Source: an uncultured Bacteroidota bacterium
Lineage (GTDB): Bacteria > Bacteroidota > Bacteroidia > Chitinophagales > Chitinophagaceae
DNA length: 29,032 nucleotides
Direction: 5' to 3'
Assembly: GCA_946479615.1 (NCBI GenBank)
Contig: CAMLGR010000043.1
Coordinates: forward strand, 1-29,032
The position numbers and the translations under genes were made by a program. A model generated the notes under the pieces. That model was not told the DNA's origin, made no database searches, and was given only the letters and a program-made list of their open reading frames with translations. Of the stretch, positions 19,001-27,726 are shown piece by piece. How positions within the stretch are numbered: position 1 is the stretch's first letter; each line of letters opens with the position of its first letter.

Positions 19001-22000
19001 GCCTGTTAATGTGCCAAACCGGTAATCGTAGGTGCTGCTGCTGCTGTATCCCAAAGCATCAGTGATTTTGGTAATATAATTGTGAACGGTATTATCATAT
19101 TCGTAACTGTACCACATCCGCTGCCCTTTGTAATTGGGAGGGTAGGTTATTTTGGAAACATTACTGTAATTATCATATTCGATATCTGTCTGGACCGATG
19201 TATTATCTGCCAGCACTTTTTTTATACTGGTAATATTTCCTGATCCGTTGATCGTCGTAATCGTTTTACGTTTTATCCCGTCTGCCGTGGACACTTCAAT
19301 ATCCGAAGGAACTGATTTAATATATAGATTATCGAGATTATGATACCTGATATCGGTAAGGACCGAATCTCCCCGGCTGCCATCGCCTTCATCGGTGATA
19401 TGCGTCACGTTTCCGATCGCATCGTATTCAAACCGTCTTTTTATGCTGGCCGCCGTTGTTCCACCCGAGTAATATACTTTCTCTGTTTTTATCAATGCCG
19501 GGTATTCCACGCTGTCCTGCACTTTGCGTATGTCGTACAGGTTATTGGTCTGGGTAAATTTATTACCATTTGCATCTTCAAGCCATTCACTGGCGAGCAA
19601 TCCTTTATTATAATAACTGCTATTGAGGTATTGTTGAACGTGTGTACGATAAACTGAATTATTATCAGCCGTGTTCAGATCTCGGGTAACGACCTTGCTG
19701 AATCCATAAAATTCTCTTTCAAACCGGTTCTGGTATCCGTTTTCATAACTAAACTGCTGGCGTGTGGTATCGATACCATCACCCGGAACACCATCAAACA
19801 CTTCCACACTTTTTAATACCCATTTGCTTTGCGGCATTTCATAGGTATTACCTGTTCTTTCATAATCCATGGTAAAATAACCAGGCACTGATCCCCCTAC
19901 TGTTTTCAGCATATTCGTGCGCCCGATCGTAGACGTGGAAGCCGTCAATTGCCCATCGTTATCGGAATGCAGGATATCCGGGTACCCATCACCATCGATA
20001 TCCATAATACCATCCTGCTGCCGCGATACACCATGTCCAATGTTGACACTCGGGTTAATACATATCTTAAGGAAGATGATTGGAATGGGTATAACAACAG
20101 TGAAAGCCGTATTGATCGATTCGCCGGTAGAAAGATTAGAAACGATCGAACCGAATCCTTTCCAGTTCAGCCAGGGACCAAACCCACTACCTGTATTCAA
20201 CCGCACATTCACATCGCTGCCACTAAGAGATAGCTGGTCCGGCAACCCATCTCCATTGATATCATTCAGGATAAAAGAATTATTATCTGTTGTGCGTGAT
20301 AATCCAAATCCTGCCTCAAAGGAACCGGCATCGATATTAACACCTAATCCCGCACCTGCTGCAATACTATTGCTCCTGTCAATACCACCCGTGCCCCATT
20401 GTTCGCCCGGAGCAAAACGGTATCCGAGATTGAGTGATACGATCCCATCTTTGTAAATACGATCGACCAGTCCATCACCATTGATATCGATCCAGGAGCT
20501 TCCGCTTTCATCATCATTGGTATTGATACTGCCGGAAAGACCAGAAGAGTTCTTCGCTGTTTTCTGCGCCGCTACAGCGCCTTTCTTGGTGGTGTTTTCA
20601 GTAGAAGCTTCAATAAAGTTTCCTCCCAAACTCAACCCGGCCGACCAGCCATCATTATTCGTTTCACCTACCGGCTGGCCAATAACGGTAGTGCCCAAAC
20701 CTCCATGCGGTAACGTATACTGAACCATTTCATCATTCAATACATCCGGGTAACGGTCGCCATTCATATCCATCATATCGAGGTTCACCGTTGTGGTAGC
20801 GAATGAAGTACCGGCACTCGCACTAAGTCCGGGTGTAATACCGGCTGAAAAACTATTCGTCTCCGTCGTACTTACTTTATACACGGCACCTGCGGATGCG
20901 CCACCCATCAAACTATCCACCGAAACATCATGCACCCACAAACGGGCGCTGCTCATTGTGCTGTCGGTGACATAGACACTCGTATCATATCCTACCCATA
21001 ATTTTTTTTGCGCATCGGGAAATAACATGATGAAATTGGTTTTGGAAGGATCCTGTACATTACCCATCGAAGCACTGTCGGTATAATTAGCCGGATCTGA
21101 AGGATATCCATTCAGTTCACTAAGATTGAGCGTAGATTCAACAAGGGCTGCATCTCCTTTATCACCTTTCACAGCGAATTGTCCCCACCCCCGGAATAAA
21201 GGCCCCAGGTATTCCTGTGCAGGATTGCAATACAGGTTACCCGGCATTGTGTCATTTAAATGTATCGTATCAGGAAGAGCTCCTGCCATGAAAATAGAAT
21301 CTCTATATAATTCAACTACCGGCGGATCGATATCTCTTGCAAAATCATACGCATCCGTAGCAAATTCCATGAACATTGGTTCATTCTCATTTCTTATCAA
21401 ATGAATACTATCCATCGCCAGGTTCATGTTACCATTGGTCACCTGTATCTGCCGTCTTGCATAAATCGTGTCTTTGCCTTTGATCGTAAACCACAAAGTA
21501 CCTGTGCCACCGCCTGTGATCTTCGGCCAGATAGTAACAGTGTCCTTCCTTATAACAGTAACCGGTGGCGCTGACCGGAACCAGTTATTATAATTTGAAT
21601 TATCCGGCACCGGGTAACCCTGCATGGTTGGAATGCCATTGCCGGAAGTAACAGGTGTGTTATCGGTAAAAGAGACATATGCATAATGCGGCAGCCAGGA
21701 AATAGCTGAACGATCGATATAAGAATGCGAGACCAGGGAAAACCGGAATTCATCGGCTGCAAGAACAGTTATTTGCCCGGGCACCTGCCAGTTGCCATTG
21801 GCCAGTTCATTACCTCCATACGTTCTTTCAAAAATAACAGAAGGGATGCTATTTCGCGTACGCGTAACAAGCACAGTAACGGAATCGGAGGTAATATCTT
21901 TTTTAAATGTTCCATCGATCACAATAGCGCCATCTTTCCCGGTGCCGGTAATACTTTTACTGTGCAGGATAAAATCTTCGGATGCCCGGTAGTAGTTGCT

Positions 22001-24292
22001 GTTCTTGAAATGAAAATCAGACGACGGTGTGACAGCCGTTGTATATTCGATCACGGGATCCCATTTCACCAGGTCATCTTCGCCATTGTATCTTGATTGT
22101 ACCCGGAAATAAATATGATCGCCTTTGAATACATGCAGCCCGGTTACATTCGTGGGCGTTTTTATTGCATAGTCACCGGCTTCCACAGTGGCAAACCATT
22201 TCACCACATCTTTGAATTGTATACTTACCCGCACTCCATCTTTTTTCTTATTGACAACACCCGATTGATTCGGCATTTCCAGTAATTGTACGGGTGCAGT
22301 CACATTTATATATCCTTCAAATGGCGCTTCCCACATACGCACGATATCCTGCAAGGGGAAATCGCGTTCCTGCTGTGATTGTAAAGCGGTATCCTGCTGC
22401 AAAAAAGAAGCATCGATAGATCCTGAAAAAATTGGGCTTGGCGTAAGGCCGCTGTTGGTAACAAAATCAGGATCACCCTGCGCATTCAGGTGATTGAACA
22501 TTACCCGCCCGCCACTGGCGATATCCATCAGGCCATCACCATTAAAATCAGAAAAATAAACTTTGCTGGTCGTAGTGGTATGCGTGTTATTATAACCCAG
22601 GAAACCGGAGGGAGGGATCACCTGTACGCCACCACCGATATTCTTTGAATCGCCTGTACTAAAATCACTCACGCCGGTAATCGGTCTTACTTCACCAAAA
22701 CTATGCGTGGCAGCACCAAGATTAGCGCGATAGAATAAACTGTTTCCTTTCTTAAATACTTTATCCGGCAAGCCATCACCATTGATATCGATCATACTCA
22801 CCAATCCTTCCTGGTTATCTTCTCCATAATTAAAACTACCACCTACAGAACTGTTTTTACTCCAGGTGCCGCCGGTTATCGAACCCAATGTAACTGCTAC
22901 ACCACCGCTACGGCTATCTGCTTTGGCCGTACTGATCGCCGATCCTTCGCCGGTAAACCCGGGAATAGGATTTGCAATATCGCCTTTCACATCATCATTA
23001 CCGATCGTCCAGGTAGTGATACCGGCAGAAGGGTTGTATTGTGCCGGCTTATTGACATCATCATAATAATCCAGGCTGGTCGTATAAAACACAGCCCCGG
23101 TACCATCGAGTTCACTAATGCTTTTCAATAATGTTTTATAAAAGGCCCCTTCCTGGTAAGTATATTCATAACTGCGGATCAGGGTATTATTTAAACTGAT
23201 GTTGACTTTCCGTAACAGGTCAGCGCTTACCATTTTAAAACCCAGCCGGCCATCGATAGTTATATCTTTTCGTTTGGCTTCTCCTAATTGGCGATCACGT
23301 ATAAATTCTACCTTGTAAGCACCATCCGTATTACCGTGACCGGTATAAATAACCTGGTCAAGGTATAATTGTTTCCCCATGACCGTTCCACCATCCACTC
23401 CTGCATCTTCGACAGTTGTATATACATACCGTATAAAATTATCGTTGGCATCTCTTGTTTCTACCAGTGCCCAGTAACCGATATTGTTAAGATCATCTTT
23501 TAATACAGCATTATTGACCACACCATTGCCCGGTCTGCCACCATAAAAATTACGCGTTCCATTTTTTTCTGTTACTTCCCACCAGTAATTGCCGGGTGCA
23601 TTTCCATGCCGTATGATCCTATTGAAATTGTTTTCTGTTCTCGGGTAAAAACGTTTTTCCGAAGTTCGTGCTACTAATTCTGACCGGTTGTTCAGCGGCG
23701 CCATTTCATCGCCATTGAAGGAATAGATCTCTGATTCAAGCGCAGCATCATAACGTGGCACTCCCCATCTTGTTTCAATACCAATAGACGGAGGTTGCAG
23801 GTTCCATCCTGTTCCCAGCCAACTGCTACCACCTTCACTATTATATTGAACCGGCAGGTTGGGTTGCATACCTGAACGACCCGGCGGGAATTTCATATTG
23901 AATGTCAGTACAGCAGTTCCCGTATTGTTGGCAACCGGCGCATTGATCGATCCGACACCTTCCATCGGATCGGCCGGTTTGAAATTTCTAAGAAAATCAG
24001 GAGATAGTTTTTGTGTTTGCGGAAGATCCGGCACATCAACAATATTATCATACCGGTTATCATTGTTGAAATCTTCATTGGTAATGGATGGATCGACAGA
24101 AGAAGCGGCTGTACCTCCGGGTGTATTCACATTATCCTGCAGAGCTTCTGCCAACATAGTGCGGGCACTGTCTTTCTGCTCTTTTATGACAGGAGCAAAC
24201 GCCGCAACAGCGCTCTTTCTTTGTTTACCTGAATAAACAATGACATATAACAGACAAGAGAAAACAAATAAAAAAAGTAAGCTCCTTGTCAT
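16046..24292 (-). CDS. Giant SpvB/FG-GAP/RHS-repeat protein (fused Tc-toxin B-C-like)
   Basis: A 2748-aa exported protein. Residues 1-21 are a signal peptide or anchor (LLFLFVFSCLLYVIVY). An SpvB-like domain covers about 110-450 (GTAVLTFNMKFPPGRSG, SSWLGTGWNL). Calcium-binding FG-GAP/VCBS motifs of the form DxNGDGxxD occur near residues 500, 579, 1169, 1262, 1339 and 1428, with beta-sandwich-like sequence at about 620-1150. TcdB-mid-like sequence leads into YD/RHS repeats at about 1600-2520. The RHS core near 2578-2609 reads GKGRDETGYYYYGDRYYDP then WLSIDPL. The last ~140 residues are Ala/Ser then Lys/Asn/Gln-rich, ending TRPRSNARIRK, with no recognisable toxin fold. By analogy the repeats would form a hollow cocoon shell. 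It is the third gene of an operon, 15 bp after the T9SS-sorted protein. No T9SS sorting domain is visible in it. Confidence 0.93.
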   Translation of the reverse strand: MTRSLLFLFVFSCLLYVIVYSGKQRKSAVAAFAPVIKEQKDSARTMLAEALQDNVNTPGGTAASSVDPSITNEDFNNDNRYDNIVDVPDLPQTQKLSPDFLRNFKPADPMEGVGSINAPVANNTGTAVLTFNMKFPPGRSGMQPNLPVQYNSEGGSSWLGTGWNLQPPSIGIETRWGVPRYDAALESEIYSFNGDEMAPLNNRSELVARTSEKRFYPRTENNFNRIIRHGNAPGNYWWEVTEKNGTRNFYGGRPGNGVVNNAVLKDDLNNIGYWALVETRDANDNFIRYVYTTVEDAGVDGGTVMGKQLYLDQVIYTGHGNTDGAYKVEFIRDRQLGEAKRKDITIDGRLGFKMVSADLLRKVNISLNNTLIRSYEYTYQEGAFYKTLLKSISELDGTGAVFYTTSLDYYDDVNKPAQYNPSAGITTWTIGNDDVKGDIANPIPGFTGEGSAISTAKADSRSGGVAVTLGSITGGTWSKNSSVGGSFNYGEDNQEGLVSMIDINGDGLPDKVFKKGNSLFYRANLGAATHSFGEVRPITGVSDFSTGDSKNIGGGVQVIPPSGFLGYNNTHTTTTSKVYFSDFNGDGLMDIASGGRVMFNHLNAQGDPDFVTNSGLTPSPIFSGSIDASFLQQDTALQSQQERDFPLQDIVRMWEAPFEGYINVTAPVQLLEMPNQSGVVNKKKDGVRVSIQFKDVVKWFATVEAGDYAIKTPTNVTGLHVFKGDHIYFRVQSRYNGEDDLVKWDPVIEYTTAVTPSSDFHFKNSNYYRASEDFILHSKSITGTGKDGAIVIDGTFKKDITSDSVTVLVTRTRNSIPSVIFERTYGGNELANGNWQVPGQITVLAADEFRFSLVSHSYIDRSAISWLPHYAYVSFTDNTPVTSGNGIPTMQGYPVPDNSNYNNWFRSAPPVTVIRKDTVTIWPKITGGGTGTLWFTIKGKDTIYARRQIQVTNGNMNLAMDSIHLIRNENEPMFMEFATDAYDFARDIDPPVVELYRDSIFMAGALPDTIHLNDTMPGNLYCNPAQEYLGPLFRGWGQFAVKGDKGDAALVESTLNLSELNGYPSDPANYTDSASMGNVQDPSKTNFIMLFPDAQKKLWVGYDTSVYVTDSTMSSARLWVHDVSVDSLMGGASAGAVYKVSTTETNSFSAGITPGLSASAGTSFATTTVNLDMMDMNGDRYPDVLNDEMVQYTLPHGGLGTTVIGQPVGETNNDGWSAGLSLGGNFIEASTENTTKKGAVAAQKTAKNSSGLSGSINTNDDESGSSWIDINGDGLVDRIYKDGIVSLNLGYRFAPGEQWGTGGIDRSNSIAAGAGLGVNIDAGSFEAGFGLSRTTDNNSFILNDINGDGLPDQLSLSGSDVNVRLNTGSGFGPWLNWKGFGSIVSNLSTGESINTAFTVVIPIPIIFLKICINPSVNIGHGVSRQQDGIMDIDGDGYPDILHSDNDGQLTASTSTIGRTNMLKTVGGSVPGYFTMDYERTGNTYEMPQSKWVLKSVEVFDGVPGDGIDTTRQQFSYENGYQNRFEREFYGFSKVVTRDLNTADNNSVYRTHVQQYLNSSYYNKGLLASEWLEDANGNKFTQTNNLYDIRKVQDSVEYPALIKTEKVYYSGGTTAASIKRRFEYDAIGNVTHITDEGDGSRGDSVLTDIRYHNLDNLYIKSVPSDIEVSTADGIKRKTITTINGSGNITSIKKVLADNTSVQTDIEYDNYSNVSKITYPPNYKGQRMWYSYEYDNTVHNYITKITDALGYSSSSTYDYRFGTLTGTISMNNEEVRYTRDDRGRLLTVTGPYELAAGKPYSISFSYNTDAIVFYAVTKHYDPAYNADIISVNFSDGLGRSIQEKKQVSLFKGKALIDEVKMVVSGSDLFDPFGRVEKTYYPITEATGSSIYTLNTGTGDFESATTYDVQDRILKTELADGSATSISYTIDNGMRTSLVTDALNNRKEIRVDVRGRKRVVNEYGPSGTITTKFDYDALSELVKVTDNAGNIFAATYDNLGRKTSVQHPDAGRTDFVYDGAGNLIKKITPQIRKEISNGGAIQYQYDYDRLTDIDYPRQYQNKVKYTYGKAGSGSKAGRIILQEDGSGGQEFFYGKQGAIIKLIRTILVNPVFATTYVTEQEYDTWNRLIKLTYPDGEAVTYQYNRSGGLFGMMGIKLGSTYRYVDQLGYDEYGQMIYMRYGNGAETEYTYDKLRRRLTRLRAATPAGRELINNTYTYDAVSNVLGVINNANPQSGLGGTVKQVYQYDNLYRLDSASGEYKSSPAYGASIAHDDLYNIVHKTMNNQAGGTSYDQAYAYDGTAPHQATQVGKNIYSYDANGNQLGYGDMENFWDEENRLMAVLNKGTLSQYTYDADGERVIQSSGGIQGIWVNGAPAGAVKQSDNYTAYVNPYISCQRTGFVKHYFIGHQRIATKLGHGVFTNISFPAKGLTAGNIDYAVRAAQIEQWRLAYYASLGVSPGPPTDKNYWARPENSGIPAPVFTDTASGSVPRGWPGNTTPPPDGPPIFVDTIPSNDSVKAGYGFNDPGHFYENDQFFYHADHTGSTNYVTNVLGEANQHIEYSPFGETFIEEYTSSYKVPYLFNGKGRDETGYYYYGDRYYDPVLSQWLSIDPLCDPFSGGYGRTAAAADISGSSSATMGSAAVSDVVFGDDAAGMMFSALNTDEQEGGDKKEKPKVGNSQVKAASGMNRGANPKQQMQRPDNQNKKGFRQARAAQQNNGVVMAPLTPKEQTSTKINTRTPKTRPRSNARIRK

Positions 24293-24307
24293 AAGATTCG
24301 ATTAATA

Positions 24308-26242
24308 TTATTTGGCTATTACCAGTCTTCTGCTTGTTTTGGATAATCCGGATGTGAATACCAGTTCATATACACCACTCACTTTTAATTCTGTTGTAAA
24401 TAAATAATTGGCCCGGTCATTTCCCTTCAGCACAGTTACGAGTTTGCCATCGGGAGAATAAACAGACATGGTTACCGGCGCGGGTTTGTCGAGTGTGACT
24501 TTAGCCCTGAAAGAACCCGCAGATGGATTCGGATACACGATTATGTCATAAAGCACATCAGCCGGAGCCGCTTTTATCATTACATCCTGTTGATTCGTAC
24601 ACCCATCTTTACTGCAACGAAGCGTGTACAGCCCTTGTGTTGAGATCATTACTTCGGGAGTAAATGAATTGAAATTGGAAGGACCGCTCCATTCCCAGGT
24701 TAAACCAGCCGGCATACCTTCTGCAGCATTGAGGCGTAGGGGTCTGCCTGCAGGTAATGTATAGGTCGCAGCTATATTCGCTGCCAGTGGCGCATCTTCA
24801 TTATTGATATAAAAAGAATCGGTATAGATATTTTTTCGGGCATCGGTAACTTTCAAAAAATATTTGCCGGTACCGAGATTGGCCAGGTCGAACGGTTGTT
24901 TATTATCGTCCATACTATGGCTGACAGAAAAACCATTTTTACTTTGTACCGTCAGTTGGTACGGGGCATTGCCGCCTGATATATTTACCTGTAAACTGCC
25001 ACTACGCGGTGATGAGCAGGTTGGCTGGTTGATCGTAGTAGCAAGCAAAAGCTCTTGCGCAGCGATGATGGTCCATACATCTTTTCCCGAAGTATCTTTA
25101 TCCCATACAACGTTATTAAAAAATGCCTTACCCGTTGCATCCAGTCTATTCATCCTGGTGAAAATGGTGGTGCCGGCATTGAAGCGACCACTGCCGCTGG
25201 GGTCTATCGCTAACCAATACACCGGATTCGCTGGTAAAGATGCATCGACCGTCCTGGTATCTATCACGATATCGGTGATAAAAGGATGAAGGTTTCCATA
25301 TGTTTTCATCAGCCAGGTCTTTTCCAGTAATAAGGGAAGTCCTGCTGATTTAGGAGCCGGCACCAATTCTTTTCCATTATCTCCCCAGAGCAGGAAAGAA
25401 TTATTGTTCAATGAATCCTTTGCAATGACCGTAAGCAGACCAGGGTTGTTACTGCTTGTGGCAATAGTTTGCTTTAATCCCGATGCATCATCGCGGCAAA
25501 TAGCAGCGATATTGCGATGCCAGTCGCTGTAGTCAAACCCATCCCATATTTTTTCACCGGAACTATTCAGGTAAGTAGCCCCAGGTTCGGTAAGAGTGAT
25601 CCCATATTTCAGGGCGAGATAAGTAGCTACCTGTATCCGCTCTTTGCTGATAAGTACCCTGTCATATGCTATGATCTCTGGAACAAGTCCTTTGAAACCG
25701 GAGACTGGCAATTCTGGCTTGACAGGCTTGCTGCCGATATTCCACCATTGATTTGCAGCAGGCAGGCTGTCTTTTTGTTTATGCTGAACATATACATTCA
25801 CTTTCGGTTGACTACGGATCACATCATGATAGTTCATGTATTGATACACGAAGAGATCAGCCATACGATCCGTAGTCAGTACCAATGAGGCTGATTGTTC
25901 TTTGTTGATGTACCAGATGCTACTTTCCTGTGAAGTGTCGAGAGCTTGGTAGACGGTAAAATAACTGGCGCTGTGCAGGTCACGTGTACCCATGTCAACA
26001 CGAAAGGGATACGCGCCAGATAATACAAGCGAGGGATGGTAATTTAGCGTTGTGATCGTGGCATGGCTGACAGGAAGCAGGCTGTTCGTCGTTGTTAACT
26101 GGTTGCGCAATGCTGGTGATGCAGGCGAATTATCCGTATAATACCATTGAATAGCGCCTTTTACTCCACCGGGCTGCGGGGACTGACTGTGTATATCGAA
26201 TGTGATACAGCACAATACCAAAAGCAGCAGGGTGAATTTCAT
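24308..26242 (-). CDS. T9SS type A sorting-domain surface protein with SprB-like repeat
   Basis: A 644-aa exported protein. Residues 1-20 are a signal peptide ending DIHSQ. An N-terminal region to about 390 has a LamG-like flavour, with ASYLTVYQ-type strands, then ATYLALKYGITL (207-216) and AAICRDDASGLKQ. The order is that of large Bacteroidota surface proteins carrying a 'KYGITL...W...NNIAGIGRDD' domain. A SprB-like segment lies at about 405-480 (SPRSGSLQVNISGGNAPYQL). A PKD-like segment lies at about 485-558 (LTWEWSGPSNFNS). Residues 565-644 form the C-terminal sorting domain (VYPNPSAGSFRAKV, ending SRRLVIAK), which directs export by the type IX system and surface attachment. It is 28 bp after the barrel gene and 15 bp before the RHS gene. 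A role as adhesin or surface partner of the RHS protein is inference. Confidence 0.9.
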   Translation of the reverse strand: MKFTLLLLVLCCITFDIHSQSPQPGGVKGAIQWYYTDNSPASPALRNQLTTTNSLLPVSHATITTLNYHPSLVLSGAYPFRVDMGTRDLHSASYFTVYQALDTSQESSIWYINKEQSASLVLTTDRMADLFVYQYMNYHDVIRSQPKVNVYVQHKQKDSLPAANQWWNIGSKPVKPELPVSGFKGLVPEIIAYDRVLISKERIQVATYLALKYGITLTEPGATYLNSSGEKIWDGFDYSDWHRNIAAICRDDASGLKQTIATSSNNPGLLTVIAKDSLNNNSFLLWGDNGKELVPAPKSAGLPLLLEKTWLMKTYGNLHPFITDIVIDTRTVDASLPANPVYWLAIDPSGSGRFNAGTTIFTRMNRLDATGKAFFNNVVWDKDTSGKDVWTIIAAQELLLATTINQPTCSSPRSGSLQVNISGGNAPYQLTVQSKNGFSVSHSMDDNKQPFDLANLGTGKYFLKVTDARKNIYTDSFYINNEDAPLAANIAATYTLPAGRPLRLNAAEGMPAGLTWEWSGPSNFNSFTPEVMISTQGLYTLRCSKDGCTNQQDVMIKAAPADVLYDIIVYPNPSAGSFRAKVTLDKPAPVTMSVYSPDGKLVTVLKGNDRANYLFTTELKVSGVYELVFTSGLSKTSRRLVIAK

Positions 26243-26270
26243 AGATTAGTATATTGATTAGGGGGCTCAC

Positions 26271-27005
26271 CTATTCATTACCACGACCAAATAAAGATTC
26301 AAATGCAACGGCCACTGTAAATTCCCATACGGTGTTGTTATTCTTGACGGGAATAAAATTGTAAGAATTAGCCTGTGTTTCCACAGTATTGGTGCCGCTC
26401 CAGTACCAGCGGCCACCGATCTTTATGACATCGGTAATATCATACGCTGCATCGAGTACAAGCCCGAAATTATTTTTACCTCTTAGTACATTTCTCAATT
26501 GTTGTTCCTGCTGCAAATCGGTACCGAAAGCAGGCTCTTTCCCTGCGCCCCATGATTTATACTTAATATTACGCGTCGCTACATTGATACCTAAAAAAGG
26601 GCCGGCACCAACACTTATCTTGCCTTCCCAGGGAAACCATTTTGCCAATCCTACTATATTAATATACTGGTAGGCAAATTCCATTTTATAATTAAAATCC
26701 TTCTCGTAATTATTGAATTCTACATTGCCACCCTGCCTGGAATACATGATCTCGGACATAAACCCGAGCCTTGCATTATCTTCCAGTTTATACTCATAAA
26801 AGATCCCGAGGTTCCAACCGATACGGGCTGTTTCCTTTATCTGGTAGTTTAAAAAATAAGGTTCGCTGAGAATGATGGTGGATAAATTACTGACTTTGGA
26901 ATAATTGGCTCCGCTCTTGAACCCAAAAGAATATATCTGTGCACGGGTAGTTGTGCAAAACAGGGATAGCACGAATGTGCAAAGGACCATCCTTCTTATA
27001 AGCAT
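26271..27005 (-). CDS. Outer-membrane beta-barrel protein (PorT/OMP_b-brl_2-like)
   Basis: A 244-aa protein with signal peptide MLIRRMVLCTFVLSLFCTTT ending RAQ. The mature part has alternating amphipathic strands with the family opening FGFKSGANYSKVS, a middle GPFLGINVATRN, and a terminal strand WEFTVAVAFESLFG. This fits small 8-strand barrels of the PorT-like family common in Bacteroidota. Most members have no known function, and similarity to PorT is not evidence of a T9SS role. It is the first gene of the operon leading to the T9SS-sorted and RHS proteins, so it may act as a surface anchor, pore or chaperone for them (inference). ATG at 27005. A TTGAGC/GCTCAA hairpin (27016-27036) lies just upstream in its leader. 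Confidence 0.85.
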   Translation of the reverse strand: MLIRRMVLCTFVLSLFCTTTRAQIYSFGFKSGANYSKVSNLSTIILSEPYFLNYQIKETARIGWNLGIFYEYKLEDNARLGFMSEIMYSRQGGNVEFNNYEKDFNYKMEFAYQYINIVGLAKWFPWEGKISVGAGPFLGINVATRNIKYKSWGAGKEPAFGTDLQQEQQLRNVLRGKNNFGLVLDAAYDITDVIKIGGRWYWSGTNTVETQANSYNFIPVKNNNTVWEFTVAVAFESLFGRGNE

Positions 27006-27339
27006 TAACAGCGGTTTGAGCGTAAAGGTTGCTCAATAAAAGATGGGGGTCAATCCCATAAACATGGGAGAATCAATCCTGGGAGATCTTGAAAACCAAA
27101 CAAGTGTGTGTTATAATCTCCGCGGCCCTCTGTTTTCTCACGGGTTTATTGTGATTAAAAAAACATTTCTTTTGTTTAAAAACCCAAGGTTATTTCTTGT
27201 AATAATTGGTTCTTTGAGGGTGTAACGGTAGATCTCATACAACTACATAACAGCCTTTTAGCCTTTACTCTCCCGGTAAACAGATCCTGCAGCCGTATTA
27301 TCACTATTCTGCCCTCCCGCAAAATAATTGATTAAAAAA
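27006..27339. other. Intergenic region between the RHS operon and higBA
   Basis: No gene is supported here. It should hold the promoter for the leftward three-gene operon, but no exact TAnnTTTG was found on the minus strand. Short hairpins occur at 27016-27036 (TTGAGC/GCTCAA) and 27054-27069 (TCCCAT/ATGGGA). A fragment of the CTCTGYGG repeat family lies at 27118-27140. Confidence 0.5.
27118..27140. repeat. Fragment of the CTCTGYGG repeat family
   Basis: CTCCGCGGCCCTCTGTTTTC matches the start of the left arm at 7875-7893 with few differences. It is a single arm, so probably a decayed copy. Confidence 0.5.
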
Positions 27340-27360
27340 AAGTTCACTAAATGTGAACTT
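27340..27360. promoter_or_regulatory. Palindromic operator of the higBA module
   Basis: AAGTTCAC and GTGAACTT are perfect inverted 8-bp arms around TAAAT. The site covers the position expected for the -33 element of the adjacent promoter (27375-27382). Antitoxins of this family usually repress their own promoter by binding such palindromes, so it is the probable HigA site (inference). Confidence 0.7.
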
Positions 27361-27374
27361 CAAAAAAAAAGTAA

Positions 27375-27382
27375 TATCTTTG
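27375..27382 (+). promoter_or_regulatory. Promoter -7 element of higBA, abutting the start codon
   Basis: TATCTTTG is an exact TAnnTTTG match and ends two bases before the ATG at 27385. With normal -7 spacing, transcription would start at or next to the A of the start codon, giving a leaderless mRNA. Confidence 0.6.
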
Positions 27383-27384
27383 TG

Positions 27385-27717
27385 ATGAAAACGCATTTGA
27401 TCAGAAAAGAAACCATCCGGGAATTCGTACAGGACAACATACAAAGTAAAAAACCTTTTGAAGAATGGCTTGTCAAATTAAAACATGCTAATTGGGAAAG
27501 CCCTGCTGATATGCAGAAAACCTTTCCGGCCGCTGATTTGCTTGGCAAAGGCTGTAACCGGGTGATCTTTGATATCGGTGGGAATAACTACCGGTTGATC
27601 TGCAAATATGCTTTTGGCGAAACACAGGTTCACCTGTTTATCTGCTGGATTGGCACCCATGCGGAATACGATAAACTGGCGAAAGGTGATAAACAATATT
27701 TTATTAATACTTATTAA
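27385..27717 (+). CDS. higB: HigB-type mRNA interferase toxin
   Basis: A 110-aa RelE-superfamily toxin expected to cleave mRNA at the ribosome and slow growth when its antitoxin is degraded. The start RKETIREFVQDN, then WESPADMQKTFPAADLLG, NRVIFDIGGNNYRLICK and the C-terminal WIGTHAEYDKL follow the HigB_toxin family in order and length. The ATG at 27385 is chosen. A TTG at 27328 would add 19 residues that run through the operator palindrome and promoter and have no family counterpart. Toxin-first order, 9 bp before the antitoxin gene, is standard for higBA. It is intact. Confidence 0.93.
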   Translation: MKTHLIRKETIREFVQDNIQSKKPFEEWLVKLKHANWESPADMQKTFPAADLLGKGCNRVIFDIGGNNYRLICKYAFGETQVHLFICWIGTHAEYDKLAKGDKQYFINTY

Positions 27718-27726
27718 ACCTATAAT

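Noticed and set aside
26271..27005. Calling the beta-barrel a core T9SS component (PorT)
   Set aside because: Similarity is at the level of a broad small-barrel family; no other T9SS machinery gene is nearby.
27328..27384. TTG-initiated extension of HigB
   Set aside because: The extra 19 codons run through the operator and promoter and have no counterpart in the toxin family.
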